From Oasisia sp. SBJ-2009 (lineage: Eukaryota; Annelida; Polychaeta; Sabellida; Siboglinidae), in the NCBI GenBank assembly GCA_964017155.1, contig OZ024858.1, forward strand, positions 28,929,687 to 28,993,686: DNA of 64,000 nt, given 5' to 3'. How positions within the stretch are numbered: position 1 is the stretch's first letter; each line of letters begins with the position of its first letter. Under the pieces are notes generated by a model that saw only the letters and a program-made list of their open reading frames with translations, was not told the DNA's origin and searched no databases. This document shows positions 1 to 12,704 of this stretch, one piece after another. The position numbers and the translations under genes are program-made.

Positions 1-86
1 CAATTCTGCAGCTTTTCTCTCTTCTCTGTGCCTGGCCATACCAACGTATCCGGGCATCTCGTAATTTATTTCCTATTCCCTTAACT

Positions 87-89
<3 letters not shown>

Positions 90-130
<41 letters not shown>

Positions 131-175
131 TGTGTGTGTGTGTGTGTGTGTGAGTGTGTGTGTATGTGTGTATGT

Positions 176-262
<87 letters not shown>

Positions 263-267
263 TGTGT

Positions 268-349
<82 letters not shown>
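90..349. repeat. (TG)n microsatellite
   Basis: About 260 bp of nearly pure TG with scattered TGAG and TGTA interruptions. The Cys-Val reading frames across it are repeat artefacts. Confidence 0.97.
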
Positions 350-351
<2 letters not shown>

Positions 352-970
352 TACGTTGCCTGGGCCACTCGCACGAGTCTCCGTCGATCATCCAGGAGTG
401 AGACTGGAGGTTTTTCTTTAAATTCTTCAAAATATTGAACGCAAATTTCGAAAATCACATTCAGCAACCAGACCATAACAAGACACCGACAACATGACAA
501 TCCAACCACTTGACAATGCGTAGACTACATGACATGACAGGACCCAGAAACATGACAAGATCCTTTCATCACGATAAGGCCAGCTGCACGACAACGCCCG
601 AGCCACATGACAATGCCTCAATATCACGACATGATTCCAAGAACATAACAAGGCCTCACTGTTACTATGAGATGACACATCTACGACAAACACGCCACGC
701 GACATACGACAGTCGCGACAACAACGGGCGGTCGTGGACGAGGACGCGATCAGCTGGTGCTGACACAGACTGATCTTGGTGTGATTGAGCCGCCTCAGAA
801 GAAGAATGAGAAGACTACTTATTAATTGTACCATGTATGTCGACGCGAGTGATGGAGATGAATGCAACTGCTGGTAAACCCGCGTCACATGGAATACTTC
901 AACGTCGCCCCCCCCCCCCCCCCCCCCCCCCCGTTGCATCAAACTAACCTAACATATCCACGTCCTGCCA
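350..970. other. Intergenic stretch with poly-C run
   Basis: No supportable gene. From about 480 to 720 the motif ACATGACA and close variants recur irregularly (a decayed short repeat). A pure run of 25 C lies at 908-932. The 171-codon minus-strand frame across it starts in the poly-C run and has no recognisable domain. Confidence 0.6.
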
Positions 971-1317
971 TTGCATCAGTTACACCAGATGGCACAAGTC
1001 AGCCATCTTGATATTAACACCACAATAACTACACATCTGAGTCCAGTCTTTGCATCAGTTACACCAGATGGCACAAGTCAGTCATCTTGATATTAACACC
1101 ACAATAACTACACATATGAGTCCAGTCTTTGCATCAGTTACACCAGATGGCACAAGTCAGTCATCTTGATATTAACACCACAATAACTACACATCTGAGT
1201 CCAGTCTTTGCATCAGTTACACCAGATGGCACAAGTCAGCCATCTTGATATTAACACCACAATAACAACACATCTAAGTCCAGTCTTTGCATCAGTTACA
1301 ACAGATGGCACAAGTCA
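971..1317. repeat. 79-bp minisatellite, about 4.4 copies
   Basis: Unit starts TTGCATCAGTTACACCAGAT and recurs at 971, 1050, 1129, 1208 and 1287, exactly 79 bp apart. Copies differ by only a few substitutions, and the last is cut off near 1317. No coding potential. Confidence 0.95.
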
Positions 1318-3880
1318 ATGGTCGATGAAATTCTCACCTCTACAACAACTACCGTCTAATCACCGTCGTAGCCAATTGCGGTATGAAACAATCAATTCTT
1401 ATTACACAATTACCAGATGAAAGTCAATCAACTAATTAGCTTAAGCTCAGCAGCATGTTGTATTTCTAAATGATAGATACTTGGGCGGTAATCTTAATCA
1501 AGGATTGTAAATCCACCCCCTGTGCGCAACGATGATAGGTGTAGTTATAAATGCATCATTTGTCAACCTGTGCATCAGGCTCACGGCGTCATTGGTGATT
1601 TGGGATAAGAACACAGTAACATTTGAGTAAGGGTGAAAACGTACACGAATTAGTATGTATCGAATGTACTGAATGATAGGTATATTTATTATTGCAATTT
1701 TTCAGATGGATTGTATAAACATTTGTTGAAATCCAGAAATTCATACAAGTAGCATGCAATACATAACTTTCTTGCATTAAATAACATATTTTACATACAC
1801 TAAAAATTAAGCCAATTAGATAAATAAAATACTTCGAGGAGTAAAATGAATATCTACATTAACATAATTATGTAAGTATTACAATTAACTGTTAAACATA
1901 AGAACATGTGTGACTATGAGTTGATGAGCATCGAGCCACGGTATAGTTAAAATATTTATTCAAACTTTGCCATCTTTGACGCTGGTCGCCGCCATTACTC
2001 TTGAGGTGCATTACATGTTGGTTTTACTCGCTCTTATCTAGTCAATGTAAATCCAACTGTTTTCCGAACAACTTCATAAATAAACATTTCTGAGCGAAAA
2101 CAATAGTTGACACGTCAGTGTATTCGTCCCATCATTCAACATCACCTCGATAACATTTAGGTGGCTTATTACGAGAATATTACATCTTACGTACTGCACT
2201 TTTGAAACCAAAACATCGGCCAGACTTGCCACACTATGCTCCGCTACGGTCGTGCATTGTCACCGGGGACTAATACAGCAGCGTGTATGACTATACCAAA
2301 AGTCGAGTCCTCAAAAAAATGCAAAGATACAACGATATAGATATTCCTGGGATTATAGTAACATCGTATTTTAGGAATACTCAATCTATAAAAGAAATAT
2401 GCCCGGGTATTTTCGTGCGCCCTTCTCCTTCGTGTGCTCGAGGCATGTGCCTGGACGGTGTCTGTCTAATCCGTCACCAGAACCCGGAGCCAGGTGCAAG
2501 ACTATCTACCTGTCGTGGGATCGACTCGTGCTGAGCAGCAATAACTTATATTTATCCACAACAGTTGATGCCTAAAACGTCTCATATGGCAACAGTCCTT
2601 TAAATTAAACTCATGTCCCGTTTGTGAGGAATTGCTAAGCAACTCATTTGTAAAATGGGTGAGTTTATCTTTCATACGACTTTCGTCACTTTATGTTCAT
2701 TTCCACACGCACAAAACAATTACTGATAATCAGTGCGTTTTTGTCATCAAAAGACATGGGCGAGGACGATTGTATTTGTCAAAATATACTAACTGTATAC
2801 GATAACAAAATTTATATATCTAACAAATAATATTACAATAACAAAACAGAACACTTTAAGTGGCGCAAGGACAGGGGCCAAGTCGATTTCCTGACGAATC
2901 ACAGCTACCGAAAGCTATTTCAAAGACAAATAGCAACAAATACCAAAGACTTTCGCCAGTTTCAAACGTGTTCTGAAGACACATTTATTTTATATTGCGT
3001 ATTAGTGTAATTCGACATGAACATTAATTTATTACTAAAATATGTATTACTATTATCAATACATATACACTTATTTATCAGTAGTATTACGTAATTATTA
3101 TTATTATTATTAATCAACAGAGCCTAGCACACAAACTGTCTTTAGTCATGTATGAAAACATAATATAACCGCACAAATACAGCTTTAGACGTTGCCTAGT
3201 GTACGTTGCATCACGTGCGCTTGATGTTCTTTTAATACAGGACTTATTACTAATCAATGTGTTCATACCTGTGTGCGTAAGCCTTATTGCTCAGGTATGT
3301 TGATGAATGCGACCACCAGTCACGTATTTAGCGCCTGTGAACCGCGTAAGACAGACGAGATACGCGACTGTGGAATATAACGAACTACTACATCTCTTTG
3401 AGTGCGTGTGAGAGCGCCGTTAGCGGTGAGGAAGTTCCGTTCACGTTAGCGGCGTGTCATCGTAAACTGCCACAACACACTCGCATTAGCTGGGGCGATA
3501 CGACGGCAATGATACTCGGACAGATCAAGTAAACAAAGTTCAAAGGCGTGTGGCTTTAAAAAGTGCACACTGCACAAAGTGAAAATATCGATCAAGTCAA
3601 GAGAACACATCAACAACCGCCAACGCAGTTTTTCGACAGATATACGGGTTTGTTTTTCTTATAAAGCTAACAGAAAATTGAACGCGTTCATGTCTATAAA
3701 AGTCTACGTTGCCGTTTGTTTTGCTGGACGCGGTTGCGCTCCTTGTGTTCACAACTTTACATACACAGGCAGAAGTTGGCGCATCCTCACACACATACAC
3801 ACACCACACATACACACGCAGACGCACACGCACAAACACACACGTGTTCGCCAACGCAAACGTACATAAACACATACTTA
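1318..3880. other. Intergenic, AT-rich, no gene seen
   Basis: Only short frames without recognisable domains. An 83-codon frame at 2283-2534 has a cysteine-bearing tail but no signal peptide or known motif, so I do not call it. A short ATT triplet run lies near 3097-3113. Confidence 0.5.
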
Positions 3881-4247
<367 letters not shown>

Positions 4248-4248
<1 letters not shown>

Positions 4249-5190
4249 TGAGACTCGAAGCCTATACATCAGCTATCGATTCAGCGCCTTCCCTTAGACA
4301 GAAATACTCGATCGGTCTGCGTAAGCAATATGTAACTACGTGTTAATTGCTGAGTGAGGTAGTTTGAATGTCATGCCAGTACGTCGAACTATGAGCCGTA
4401 ATCACGCATGTGAACTGTGCGGTGCCGTTATTAAAGCGATGCAGGTAATCGGTGCCTATATGTCAAATGGACCCACTGGCAGATAATAATGTTGTGCACC
4501 GGGTTGGCTCGTTGTAGATGACTGAACACTATATGCCGTTTGTGAAACACACCTTAGCTGTGTGAGAAAACAAATCGCTGGTAAGTTCATCAAACTTAAA
4601 AACAATACAGTTTTGCAGAAACGGTTGCGTGAGATGTCACAATATCATCCAAAAGCATCCGTTTGCGAGTCATTTCATGGTTATTTATCTCAAATGGATG
4701 ATAGAAATCGAAATGAAACCGAACCGCAAATACACGAGCATAAAGCTAATGGCAGGTCGTCGAAAATCTGCAGAAATTAATGGGTACAACGTATAATTTA
4801 TAAAGTATAATTTTGTCTGAAATGATCGGGTAATCAATGTGCATTATAAACGTAACATAATATTCATGACAAACGTCAACAGGCAAATTATATTGCTAGA
4901 GAATGTCGTGCTACGAGAAGCGAAGTTAAGTCTAATAAATAATTTGGGCAAGACACACTGATTGAACATATCCGAACACGAAACCAATACTACGATAACA
5001 CGTATTGAAAGCAGAATATTCAAGGTCGATAAATACGCAATAAAAATAAAATATTTAGTTAATGCATCATATCAACAATACTAAACGGTGCCTAATTGAT
5101 ATTGACTAATTAAAAGCAATTTCGAATGCATTGACTCTTTACCTGGTACGATAACAAATATCATAAATTTATCACTGAGGTCATGTCTTT
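4248..5190. other. Intergenic, nothing recognised
   Basis: Short unrelated frames only; the longest (4562-4780, 72 codons) has no recognisable motif. The sequence becomes AT-rich towards the LINE fragment that follows. Confidence 0.5.
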
Positions 5191-5890
5191 TTCAGGTGAT
5201 TTTAAGCAAGCGCATGTAAATCCACTTCTTAAAAAGACGCCTTTTCTGATCTCATATTAATTAAACTAATCTGTCAAATTTGTTCCAATCTGCTTTCGAA
5301 AAACTTCATTCTACGGATACTGCTATCCTAATAGTGTATACTGATATCACTTTAAATATGCATAATGGTAAATGTAATGCACTTACTTTGCTTGATTTAT
5401 CAGCTACCTTTGATACTATTAATCAGACTATTCTCATGGGTCGTTTGTCTTTGTGGTACTGCGTGTCTGGCGTAGCTTTAACTGTTTTAAATGTTATCTT
5501 ACTGGGAGACATCAGAGTTAAGCTTGGGGAATGTTTATCGTCACCACTTATTATTTCATGTCGTGTTGCTCTGGGTCCAGTTTTGGGAATGTTATTTTTA
5601 TACTTTGCGCAACTCCACTGAGTTCAATTATATATTATTTTCATTCTTTGCTTACTCCTGTAAGAAAACCTGTTCAGCTTCGTTCATCTTCTTCTGATTT
5701 ATGTTTTGTCCCAAAAGTCAATACTAGTATTGGGACTAGTACTTTTGGGTGAGTGCGCCTTCTCTTTGCAGTATCCTGCCTTCTAGTGTTAAATCAATTG
5801 AAAATATTGCTAAATCCCGCCGTCATTTAAAGCATACCTTTACAACCTTGCCTATCCACCATAGCTCCCTGGCGCATCAATCAATTTGAA
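5190..5890 (+). pseudogene. Decayed LINE reverse transcriptase fragment
   Basis: The 5280-5621 frame reads FQSAFEKLHSTDTAIL, then LTLLDLSATFDTINQTIL, the palm-A region of a CR1/Jockey-like reverse transcriptase (usual form LDLSAAFDTIDH). It then has a damaged form of the GVPQGSVLGP block. A frame change near 5600 continues as ATPLSSIIYYF, which in relatives leads into the YADD block; that block is absent here. The frame near 5770-5885 resembles the C-terminal end of the ORF (KSIENIAKSRRHLKHTF). It is therefore a 5'-truncated, internally deleted, frameshifted copy with no function. Confidence 0.8.
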
Positions 5891-7575
5891 GACAACTGGG
5901 GTTGTTTATTGACGTTGAGATAGATCAACCCTTTTGTACTGATACGCCTCTGAGATTGGTTTCTAAGGATTTATGCGCAATAGAAGTTACCTAATTATTA
6001 TTATTAGTTGTAGTAACACGAAAACAAAAATGACACCGTGATGAAGACGTTATTGAGTGTCCGCTACCGTGTCATTCCGAGCACTCAGTGGCTGCTTCAG
6101 CGCTGTAATTGGCTTGTACGCGAACTGGAAGAGCCCGCAGAAATAGTATTCAACTATGTGAGCCGATGTCTCGCGTCGACAACAATACCTTCTATTGTTT
6201 TAGTCAAGACGGGTAGATTGGACACGTGTCGACGGTTATGCAAGACTGCTTTGTCCGGACTCACAACTATTGACCTGTCATGCTTTTCCTTCAACTGATC
6301 TCATGGATAGGATAACAAATGTCGTGAGCACAGGTTCCACGTCTCGCGCACACTCTCTAAATAAGCCATGTCGAAATGGGATATAATTCACATGATTTCA
6401 CCGGCGATGACATTAGCGCGTTCTAATATCAACCTCAGCGACTGGTTCAAGTTCAATTAACTGATACGTCTGCGGTGCATCTTCAAAGCAAAGTTCTCAA
6501 AAACCGCGCTGCAAGTGTATCGAAGGAGTCACGTGGCGCGTTGTTGTCAGTGTGTCAGACAATTGTGAACAGCTGCCTCTGGTCATCAGACGCCTCACGC
6601 CCATGATATTCAAGTGTTCGCGGTGCCAAGATAAAGTGACCAGCTGATGCTGTTAGATGTAATATATCTGTCACAATCCAAGCCAGATGTTCTCCACTTT
6701 CGTTCCAGCTTATTCTATTACAATTCTGTGATCGTATACGTCATCGTTATACCATGTGGTGTGGTTGAATACGATGAACACGATGTTTGTCTTGTGTTTA
6801 TCTTAGTATACACTGAGGAAGATATTATAATAAGTTGACGTTGTACATTGAAACATGAACTACACGTCGCATGTTTTAGATTTGTTTTTGCATCAACCGA
6901 GGAAAGAGCTCTAATTTGACTTTGTTTTATGTTTGCATTAGTGTCCATTGAAGAAGGAGATCTAATAACTTGGCTTTATTTGTCTTACGTTTGCGTTAGT
7001 ATCCATTGAAGAAGTAAATATAATAATTGACTTTATTTGTTTTACGTTTGCTTCGGTGTCCATTGAGGAAGGAGATTTAATAACTTGACTTTATTTGTCT
7101 TACGTTTTACATTTGTGTCCACAATCTAGCACTGTCACGCAGCCGTGTTCGACCGCCTCACCCAACATGGTGAAACAACGCCGCCAGTCACGCTAGGTCC
7201 AGGCATGGTGTGTTATTCTGACGACTGCTTGACCGGAAAGCGGATGCAGAGTATTCAAATCTCTAATTAATTACCGAACATGACATTTTTCATCATCGTA
7301 CTTATTACACCAGAGGCTAAAAGTGCTTGGTCACACCAGCATCTTAAGTGCATTCGCAACGACTCAATCTACGCCACATCTCGTCTCGCACCTGTGTCCA
7401 GTAGCCACAGTCGGTGTAGATCGCAGCTAGTGTGTGGGGCTGTCATCACGACTGAGTCGTCTGATGTAACCTCTGTCCTTCCTGCTGGAGTCAGCTTCCT
7501 GGAAGCCGTGAGTTACTGGCGGGTGTTTGTTAATGCCATCCTTCGCGTTGTCGACATCCTTGTATCTTTTCTAAG

Positions 7576-7578
<3 letters not shown>
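5891..7578. other. Intergenic, weak local repeats
   Basis: No gene recognised. Between about 6790 and 7115 a degenerate unit recurs about four times; it includes GTGTCCATTGA(A/G)GAAG and TGACTTTATTTGT. Its spacing of about 70 bp suggests an old minisatellite. Confidence 0.5.
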
Positions 7579-7815
<237 letters not shown>

Positions 7816-8243
7816 TGTATATACTTGTGCATGACGTGTTCGCGCATTAACTGCAGCGTGGCCGAATTCGGTTCAGGAAAGTTGAGATGGTATTCGATTG
7901 AATAGTTGTGCCAGGGTAGAAAGTGCTTTGAGTTCTCTGGATGAACAGATACTGCGCCATATTTACCTTTACCTGTGTTAAATAGAAAAGAGAACATTGT
8001 TTATAAACATAGGACATAACGGTTGATTCTCATGCATACCACCAACTCTAAATACTCCCTCCCACAAGTGTCTCGCTGAATACGATATTAATAAATATGC
8101 ACATCTTAATTAAAGAGTTAGTGCTAACAGGTTTTAATAGAATGCCCATACATTTGCCGAACAAAATAAATATCAAGCTCTAAATATTGGGTCCCGCAGA
8201 TTCTTATCTGAGAGTTGCCATTAACCAATCAATATGATGTGAT

Positions 8244-9992
8244 ATGAATCAAGCAAAAATATTGCGTAATAAGGTCAACCGAGCCGCGTCGAAACTTAAG
8301 TATAATTTTTACCAAACACAAATTGCAGCAATGCATGAATCGGGATCCCACGATTGGTGGAAGCATATGAAAACAATAATGGGACTTAAAACAAATGGCA
8401 ATTCATGCATGCAAGGTCTAGCTAACAAAACAACGGATGGTGATTGTGGCTTACTGGCCAATACAATGAATGATTTCTTTGTGTCTGTGAGTGACCATTT
8501 GCCTCGGTTAAATAAGAACCACAAGGTGTTCGATGTTAACGAGGAAATGCCGGATCAGTATGTGATAAGCGTATATACTACTTTTAAAGCTTTGGAGAGT
8601 GTTAAAGCCAACAAGGCTACTGGGCCTGACAATATCCCTGCATGGGTGTTAAGAAACTATGCAAATGTTCTCGCCCCTCCATTAACTGCTATTTTTAACA
8701 ATTCACTAAGAAAAGGTGTACTCCCTATGGAATGGAAAATGGCCAATGTAATACCGTTGCCAAAAACAAGCCCCCCTGTGTCGATTGAAAAAGACATTAG
8801 ACCAATTTCACTAACTCCAATAGCTGCCAAGGTGTTTGAATCAATAATAATGAAATGGGTGGATGAAACAATTGAAGGTGAAATTGATGCTAAGCAATTT
8901 GGAGGAATTAGCGGAACGTCCACAACAGATGTTCTTGTCGAACTGGTTCATATGTGGTATAAGGCGACAGATAAATTGAATTCTTATGTCAGAGTTGTAA
9001 TGCTAGACTTTAGCAAAGCGTTTGATCTTATTAATCATCATTTGTTGCTAGATAAGCTACAATCGTATGGGTTGCCCGCACATATTTTAAGATGGATGGC
9101 AACATTTCTATTAGACAGAACTCAACGAGTAAAAATAGGAAATGAATATTCCCATTCTGGTCATCCCAATGGGGGAGTACCGCAAGGGACATTGTCTGGA
9201 CCTAAATGTTTCCTTGTTTACATAAATGATTTAAGAACGACTGTTCCACTATATAAGTATGTAGATGATAGTACGTTATTTGAAATATGCGACAGAAAGG
9301 GTGTATCTGTCATTCAAGAGTCGGTTGATATTGCTGCTAGATGGACAGAAAAGAATGACATGAAAATTAATTCCGAAAAATCAAAAGAAATAATCATTAG
9401 TTTTGCACAAGATGGCAATTTCAGAAGCACTATCCCGAATATAAAAATTGATGGGAGGGATGTAGCACAAGTTTGCCATGCCAAACTATTAGGTGTGACC
9501 ATTTCTCAGGATCTGACATGGAACAAACACGTAGATACTATTGTGAAAAAAGCTGGTAAACGCTTTTACATGTTATATCAGTTAAAGCGTGCAGGGATTA
9601 CACAGAAAGATCTGGTCAGTGTATATGTTAGTGTGGTGAGACCAGTTCTAGAATATGCATGTCCTGTATGGCACACTAACTTGCCCCAATATTTGTCTGA
9701 CAATATTGAAGTTATACAAAAAAGGGCATTAAAATGTATTTTTCCTGGATTGGGTTACGCGGAGATACTAAGACGTGTTAACCTGGATTCGTTGAATGTA
9801 AGACGGGAGAGCATTTGTCAAAAATATTTTGATAAAATTAAAGTCGGCACACATAGATTAAATTATCTGCTGCCTGACAAAAGACATACCGAGTATAATA
9901 TTAGACAAGAAAATGTGTACCCGTTACCAGTTACTAGAACGAATAGATTCCGTAACTCCTTTATACCGTGGGCTTTATACAACTGTCAGTAA
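8244..9992 (+). mobile_element. 5'-truncated LINE, open reverse transcriptase
   Basis: An uninterrupted 582-codon frame encodes the reverse transcriptase part of a non-LTR retrotransposon polyprotein. The finger region begins near residue 110 (SVKANKATGPDNIPAWVL). Palm A is VVMLDFSKAFDLINHH (about 250-265). The GVPQGTLSGP block follows (about 312). The catalytic box is YVDD (about 338), where many LINEs have YADD or FADD. The C-terminal thumb region (RPVLEYACPVWHTN) is also present. The family normally has an N-terminal endonuclease that nicks target DNA. It is missing here, and an in-frame TGA at 8235 closes the frame just upstream. The 3' end runs to about 10139, with AATAAA at 10111-10116 and a TTA-triplet tail. 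It is a truncated insertion that cannot move on its own, though its RT frame is intact. Clade (CR1/Jockey-like) not settled. Confidence 0.9.
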
Positions 9993-10139
9993 AAAGGTTA
10001 TTAGTACGGTATGATTTGCGGTATCAAATGTATTTCTATTGTATTTGTATGATGTTTTGATGAGTCAATTGTAACCTATTGTAATGTCAATCCAACTCAG
10101 TTGAGTTGCTAATAAAACTTGTGTTATTATTATTATTAA
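9993..10139 (+). repeat. LINE 3' UTR with TTA tail
   Basis: AT-rich 3' untranslated end of the upstream LINE. It ends with AATAAA and a short TTATTATTATT run, a simple-repeat tail common in non-LTR retrotransposons. Confidence 0.65.
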
Positions 10140-10794
10140 TATCTTGCAACCGTATATCAAAAACCCGTCCTCAAAAACCGCAATGTTTCCAACATTAAGC
10201 GCCAATATGAAGGCAGGTGTTTCACGGTCTCTATCCTGTTATATTCTAATTCCCTCCTGTTCATCGTCAATGTTTGAATACATTCTAATACCCTAGTGCA
10301 AAACGTAATTAACTTAGCGTGTCAATCAATAGACGTAAGCGCCTGATCGTACAGATTAGCAAAGTACAAAGCGCATTTGCTGCTGATTGTTACTCCGCCC
10401 AGGCGAGATATTTTATTTCCAGAATGAGCAAATTCTGTTGCGCGACTATCTCAAGCGTTGCGCATGAATATTGCTGTCTGATAAACTGTCCTGTGCTCCA
10501 ACAGACGGCTGTAATGACAGGAGATGGTCAATGGACAGCGGTGTCTGTGGGCGTTTGTCACGTGTCGTACTCATAAGTGATTGGCATCATTCTTGCTGTG
10601 GAAATGCTGCGGTGAGCGTTCAATACGTCAACAGTCTATATCTAGCAGCCACACAGAGCCTTGCCATACAACTCCGAGACCAACGCGACGCCAGAACATC
10701 TCCGTCGGGAACATCCGACGAGCCTCATGGTCGCCCCTCACGGAGGAGAAATGCAGGTCGTGTTCCGTGACTGAAGAAGACGCCACGTGTCGAG
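10140..10794. other. 5' flank of the GPCR gene
   Basis: No separate gene. GC content rises from about 10,500 towards the GPCR start. It probably holds the promoter and 5' UTR, but I see no confident TATA box or other element. Confidence 0.4.
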
Positions 10795-11868
10795 ATGGCG
10801 TCCGACGCAGACACGTCATTGTATAACGATACTCTCGGCGGCGAGAACCTGCGAGCGTCGAGGGGAATCGTCACGATCGTCTACTACCTCATCGGGTCGG
10901 TCGGCATCGTCGGCAACCTGCTCGTCATCGTCGTCATCCTCAACTTCCGGGCGATGCGCAGCAAGAACGTCAACGTGCTCGTGCTCAACCAGAGCTTCGT
11001 CGACATGCTCGCGTCGGTGCTCGTCGTCGCCGAGACGCACATCGACACGGGCACGTACCTGGCGGGCGTGTGGGGCGACCTCGTGTGCCGCTTCTGGCTC
11101 AACACGGTGCCGCTGTGGAGCCTGCTGATGGCGTCGACCATCAACATCCTCGTCATCACCCTGGAGCGCTACGTCGCCGTCGTCCACCCGCTCGGCTACC
11201 GCAACTACAACGAGCACGCGAAGCGTCGGCTGACGGCCGTCGCCATGGCGAGCGCGTGGGTCGCCGGCTTCGCGTTCAACATGGCGACGACGTCGACGAC
11301 GTCGGCCGTGCGCCAGCACCGCTGCCTCAGCATGGTGTTCTTCTCCAGCGACGAGTGGAAGAAGGTGGCCGGTGTCGCCGCCTTCCTCTTCGAGTTCCTC
11401 ATCCCGCTCGCCATCTGCGTCGTCTGCTACGCCCGCATCGTCCACACGCTCGGCCGGAAGGTCGCACCGCAGACGGGGCCCATCGTCGTCGCGTCCGCCA
11501 GCCAGCAGAGCCAGGGCAGCACGGTCAGCCGGCAGACGAAGGCCAAGATGATCCGCAATGTCCACAAGACTTTCGGCATTGTGGTCGTGTGTGCGATCGC
11601 GTTGAACACGGGCAACCATTGTCTGTTCCTGGCGTTTAACTTCGGCTACCCTCTCGACTTCACGGGCGCGCTGTACCACGTGTCCGTCATCGGCGCCTTC
11701 GCCAATTGTTGTGTAAATCCGTTCATCTACGCCTTCAAGTACAAAATGTTCCAGCAGGGCCTCAAGAGACTGTTCTGTCGCTACAAGCCGGCGGCTGAGA
11801 ACACCAGCGTCTACACCATCCACACGGACTGTCGACTGCAGGCCAGGCAGGACACGCCCCATGTCTAA
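10795..11868 (+). CDS. Class A (rhodopsin-like) GPCR, orphan, intronless
   Basis: Single-exon, 357-residue seven-transmembrane receptor of the plasma membrane, expected to couple a ligand (probably peptide or small molecule) to a G protein. The start is the first ATG after an in-frame TGA at 10768. Visible features: N-glycosylation site N11; TM1 about 24-49 with G40-N41; TM2 about 60-80 with D70; Cys98 and Cys177 for the extracellular disulfide; E124-R125-Y126 at the end of TM3; TM4 with W155; TM5 about 193-215 with P204; TM6 about 258-283; TM7 with NPFIY (308-312); a cysteine at 328 in the C-tail that could be palmitoylated. The TM6 motif CWxP is replaced by CAIA (266-269), so the toggle tryptophan and kink proline are both missing. 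Third codon positions are strongly G/C, unlike the AT-rich surroundings. I do not recognise the ligand class; the long TM6-TM7 block resembles orphan peptide-receptor-like GPCRs of marine invertebrates. Confidence 0.93.
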   Translation: MASDADTSLYNDTLGGENLRASRGIVTIVYYLIGSVGIVGNLLVIVVILNFRAMRSKNVNVLVLNQSFVDMLASVLVVAETHIDTGTYLAGVWGDLVCRFWLNTVPLWSLLMASTINILVITLERYVAVVHPLGYRNYNEHAKRRLTAVAMASAWVAGFAFNMATTSTTSAVRQHRCLSMVFFSSDEWKKVAGVAAFLFEFLIPLAICVVCYARIVHTLGRKVAPQTGPIVVASASQQSQGSTVSRQTKAKMIRNVHKTFGIVVVCAIALNTGNHCLFLAFNFGYPLDFTGALYHVSVIGAFANCCVNPFIYAFKYKMFQQGLKRLFCRYKPAAENTSVYTIHTDCRLQARQDTPHV

Positions 11869-11913
11869 GGCGGAATGTTCGGTGAAGGCGAAGTCGCTTT
11901 GTCTGTTTGTGAC

Positions 11914-12236
11914 ATTCAGTCAATTCAGTCACATTCAGTCAATTCAGTCAATTTACTCAAATCACTCGAGTCACTCAATTCACTCGACTCACTCAATTAA
12001 CTGTATTAACTCCATTCACTCCATTAACACCGTACTAAATTCATTCCATTCATTCCATTCATTCCATTCATTCCATTCATTCCATTCATTCCATTCATTC
12101 CATTCATTCCATTCATTCCATTCATTCCATTCATTCCATTCATTCCATTCATTCCATTCATTCCATTCATTCCATTCATTCCATTCATTCCATTCATTCC
12201 ATTCATTCCATTCATTCCATTCATTCCATTCATTCT
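11914..12236. repeat. 9-bp satellite, graded divergence
   Basis: From 12041 to 12235 the unit ATTCCATTC repeats about 21 times almost perfectly. Upstream (11914-12040) the same 9-bp period continues in degenerate form (ATTCAGTCA, ATTCACTCG, ATTAACTCC). It begins about 45 bp after the GPCR stop codon and probably lies in its 3' UTR. His-Ser-Phe and Asn-Gly-Met frames are artefacts. Confidence 0.93.
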
Positions 12237-12376
12237 ATGGTGGTGTCGGTGATAATACGTTGGTGGCGTATATCCTATTTGAGACATTAAGGACATTTGC
12301 CGAAGCTCCCTTGACATCTCGTACGACCATACAATAACGACGACGTAAACTGTTGTACATATCTTCCATGAGTGTA

Positions 12377-12562
12377 CGGTGGTGGTGGTGGTGGTGGCGG
12401 TGGCGGTGGCGGTGGCGGTGGCGGTGGCGGTGGCGGTGGCGGTGGCGGTGGCGGCGACGGCGACGGTGACGGCGACGGTAATGGTAATGATGAAGACGAT
12501 GATGATAATGATGATGATAATGATGAAGACGATGACGATGACAATGACAATGATGATGATAT
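12377..12562 (+). repeat. (GGTGGC)n run then GATGAT-type repeat
   Basis: About 75 bp of GGTGGC/GGTGGT units, then GACGGC/GACGGT units, then GAT/GAC triplets to about 12562. The GG spacing every 3 bases makes the plus strand a candidate for two-quartet G-quadruplexes. The Gly/Asp and minus-strand Pro/Ser frames are artefacts. Confidence 0.9.
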
Positions 12563-12698
12563 CACGATATTGTAAACTGTTCTACGTGACACGTGTTTTG
12601 ACAATATGGTTGTATTGACAACAAAGTGTGGTCGTTTGGTTGAGCATAATAGTTATCTCTTGTCCCGTATCAACACGTGTGTAAAATGTCAGAACGTG

Positions 12699-12704
12699 AA
12701 TAAA
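12699..12704 (+). terminator. Candidate polyadenylation signal of the GPCR gene
   Basis: AATAAA about 830 bp after the GPCR stop codon, the first good signal I noticed downstream. If used, the 3' UTR would include the 9-bp satellite and the G-rich run. Confidence 0.35.

Noticed and set aside
427..942. 171-codon minus-strand ORF
   Set aside because: It begins in the poly-C run and crosses a decayed short repeat; no recognisable protein features.
10816..11862. 348-codon ORF antisense to the GPCR
   Set aside because: Arg/Asp/Val-rich shadow caused by G/C-ending codons of the receptor on the other strand.
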